64,000 bases of DNA from NCBI RefSeq assembly GCF_031458135.1, contig NZ_JAVDXW010000001.1:1984001-2048000 (forward strand), in the 5' to 3' direction. The notes under the pieces are model-generated. The model was given only the letters and a program-made list of their open reading frames with translations. It ran no database searches and was not told where the DNA came from. Both the position numbers and the translations under genes were made by a program. The DNA comes from Haloactinomyces albus (GTDB taxonomy: Bacteria; Actinomycetota; Actinomycetes; Mycobacteriales; Pseudonocardiaceae). Shown here in pieces: positions 63,027 through 64,000 of the stretch; position 1 is the first letter of the stretch, and each line of letters begins with the position of its first letter.

Positions 63027-64000
63027 GTGAGCACTTACCCCGGCGCGACAGTCCCGAAGGCCCTGTTCGACGATCCGGACAAGGAGGCACGCTGGCGAGC
63101 ACGTTTCAGTGCCCCGCGCGTGTCGGTGCCGGACTGGGCACGTGACGCACCCCAGCGCAGTCTGTACGTCTCGAATGTCAGCGGCACCTGGGAGCTCTAC
63201 GCCTGGGACCGCTCCACCGGGACACACCGGCAGGTCACCGACCGTCCGAACGGCACGTTCCACGGCACGCTGCCCGTCGACGGCGAGCGGGTCTGGTGGT
63301 TCGACGACACCGACGGTGACGAGTTCGGAAGCTGGGTCACCGAACCCTTCGGCGAGCACGGCACACGTCCGCAGCCTGCGCTGCCCGGTACCCATGCCGG
63401 TTATCCGGCGGGACTGGAGCTGGGTGCACGGATCATCGCGGCGGGCATGTCCACCGACGACGGCGTGACCGTCTGGGTCATGCGCGACGGTGGCGCCCCG
63501 GAGATCGTCTACCAGCACGAGCAGGACGGCGGCTTGGCCGTGCTCTCCTGGGACGAGAACCTGCTGGTCATCATGCATTCCGAACACGGCGACAGCCGGC
63601 ACCCCGCGATGCGGGTGCTGCGCTCCGCCGACGGCTCCGCGGTCGCCGACAAGTGGGACGGACCCGGCAAGGGTCTGTCCGCGTTGGACTTCGCGCCGGT
63701 GTCGGGGGATCCGCGCCTGCTGGTGCTGCACGAACGCCGGGGCCGGGAAGAGCTGCTGATCTGGGATGTCGAGGCCGACACCGAAACCGAGATCGACCTC
63801 GGTCTGCCCGGCGAGGTCTCCGCCGACTGGTACCCGGACGGCCGGGCACTCCTGATCGCGCACACCCACCGGGCGCGGACCACGATGCACCGCTACGACC
63901 TCGCCTCCGGGGAACTGACTCCCCTGTCGAGTCCGGAAGGCACCGTCGGCACCGCCTCGGTCCGCCCGGATCACTCCGTGGAGTACTCGTGGTCATCGGC
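63027..64000 (+). CDS. Prolyl-oligopeptidase-family (S9) peptidase, N-terminal part
   Basis: Truncated by the right edge after ~324 codons. VSTYPGATVPKALFDDPDKE then blade-like repeats (LYVSNVSGTWELYAWDRSTG; ADWYPDGRALLIAHTHRART) indicate a seven-bladed beta-propeller lid; the catalytic alpha/beta-hydrolase domain with Ser-Asp-His must lie beyond the window. GTG 63027 has GCAGGATCGG upstream. No signal peptide, so probably a cytoplasmic acylaminoacyl- or oligopeptidase. Confidence 0.85.
   Translation, partial: MSTYPGATVPKALFDDPDKEARWRARFSAPRVSVPDWARDAPQRSLYVSNVSGTWELYAWDRSTGTHRQVTDRPNGTFHGTLPVDGERVWWFDDTDGDEFGSWVTEPFGEHGTRPQPALPGTHAGYPAGLELGARIIAAGMSTDDGVTVWVMRDGGAPEIVYQHEQDGGLAVLSWDENLLVIMHSEHGDSRHPAMRVLRSADGSAVADKWDGPGKGLSALDFAPVSGDPRLLVLHERRGREELLIWDVEADTETEIDLGLPGEVSADWYPDGRALLIAHTHRARTTMHRYDLASGELTPLSSPEGTVGTASVRPDHSVEYSWSS

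Overview
The window is GC-rich actinobacterial chromosome. The gene order, Pro/Ala/Arg-rich proteins, frequent GTG starts, a WhiB protein, a 6C RNA and an F420/PPOX-type protein point to the order Pseudonocardiales (something like Saccharopolyspora, Actinopolyspora or Amycolatopsis). This placement is inferred from sequence character and synteny, not from a marker-gene comparison.

The backbone follows, in order, the block that runs from about Rv3624c to Rv3683 in Mycobacterium tuberculosis. From the left: hpt (cut by the window edge), tilS, a zincin-type metalloprotease and a PBP4-type carboxypeptidase, divergent from ppa; then holB, topA, an Rv3647c-like protein and an SftH helicase; the complete tight-adherence (Tad/Flp) cluster ssd-tadA-tadB-tadC-flp-tadE-tadE2 with a 6C small RNA in front of it; an HAD phosphatase; acs; nhaA; a holin-like membrane protein; marP, a CoA-pyrophosphatase-type NUDIX, a thioredoxin-like protein and nth; an Rv3675-like membrane peptide and crp; an MBL hydrolase, NUDIX, ridA and DUF4177; two Get3/ArsA-like ATPases, whiB4, ponA2, a siderophore-interacting protein, a YqeY protein, a metallophosphoesterase, tRNA-Pro and the start of an S9 peptidase (cut by the right edge).

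Lineage-specific pieces interrupt this backbone. (i) 5.2-7.9 kb: a small secreted repeat protein, a 10-bp tandem repeat, a perfect 36-bp palindrome, two degraded IS5-type transposase ends facing each other, and a four-helix SLATT/DUF4231-like membrane protein, all ending at tRNA-Thr(CGT); this looks like the scar of a mobile element. (ii) a large secreted protein at 8-9.5 kb. (iii) a lipoprotein and a K+-independent H+-pyrophosphatase between topA and the helicase. (iv) 28.9-37.4 kb: a GH3 glycosidase whose frame runs into a PPOX-fold protein, an RpiR regulator, a Tat-exported MBL hydrolase, a divergent AAHS transporter/LysR pair and a nucleoside hydrolase. (v) two MFS exporters at 47-50 kb, the first behind a promoter overlaid by palindromes. 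(vi) two adjacent proteins of unknown function (51966-54106) that are diverged copies of one another.

By theme, many genes serve the cell envelope: DacB, PonA2, MarP, GH3/NagZ-like, H+-PPase, NhaA and Tad pili. DNA maintenance is represented by HolB, TopA, SftH, Nth and a small Prim-Pol-like protein, and redox or global control by Crp, WhiB4 and a thioredoxin-like protein. Several genes (HAD phosphatase, Get3 pair, ponA2, yqeY, metallophosphoesterase, probably the siderophore protein and the first MFS) show a TAnnnT-like hexamer 6-8 nt before the start codon, the arrangement expected of leaderless mRNAs. I see no CRISPR array, rRNA, intact insertion sequence or intact prophage.
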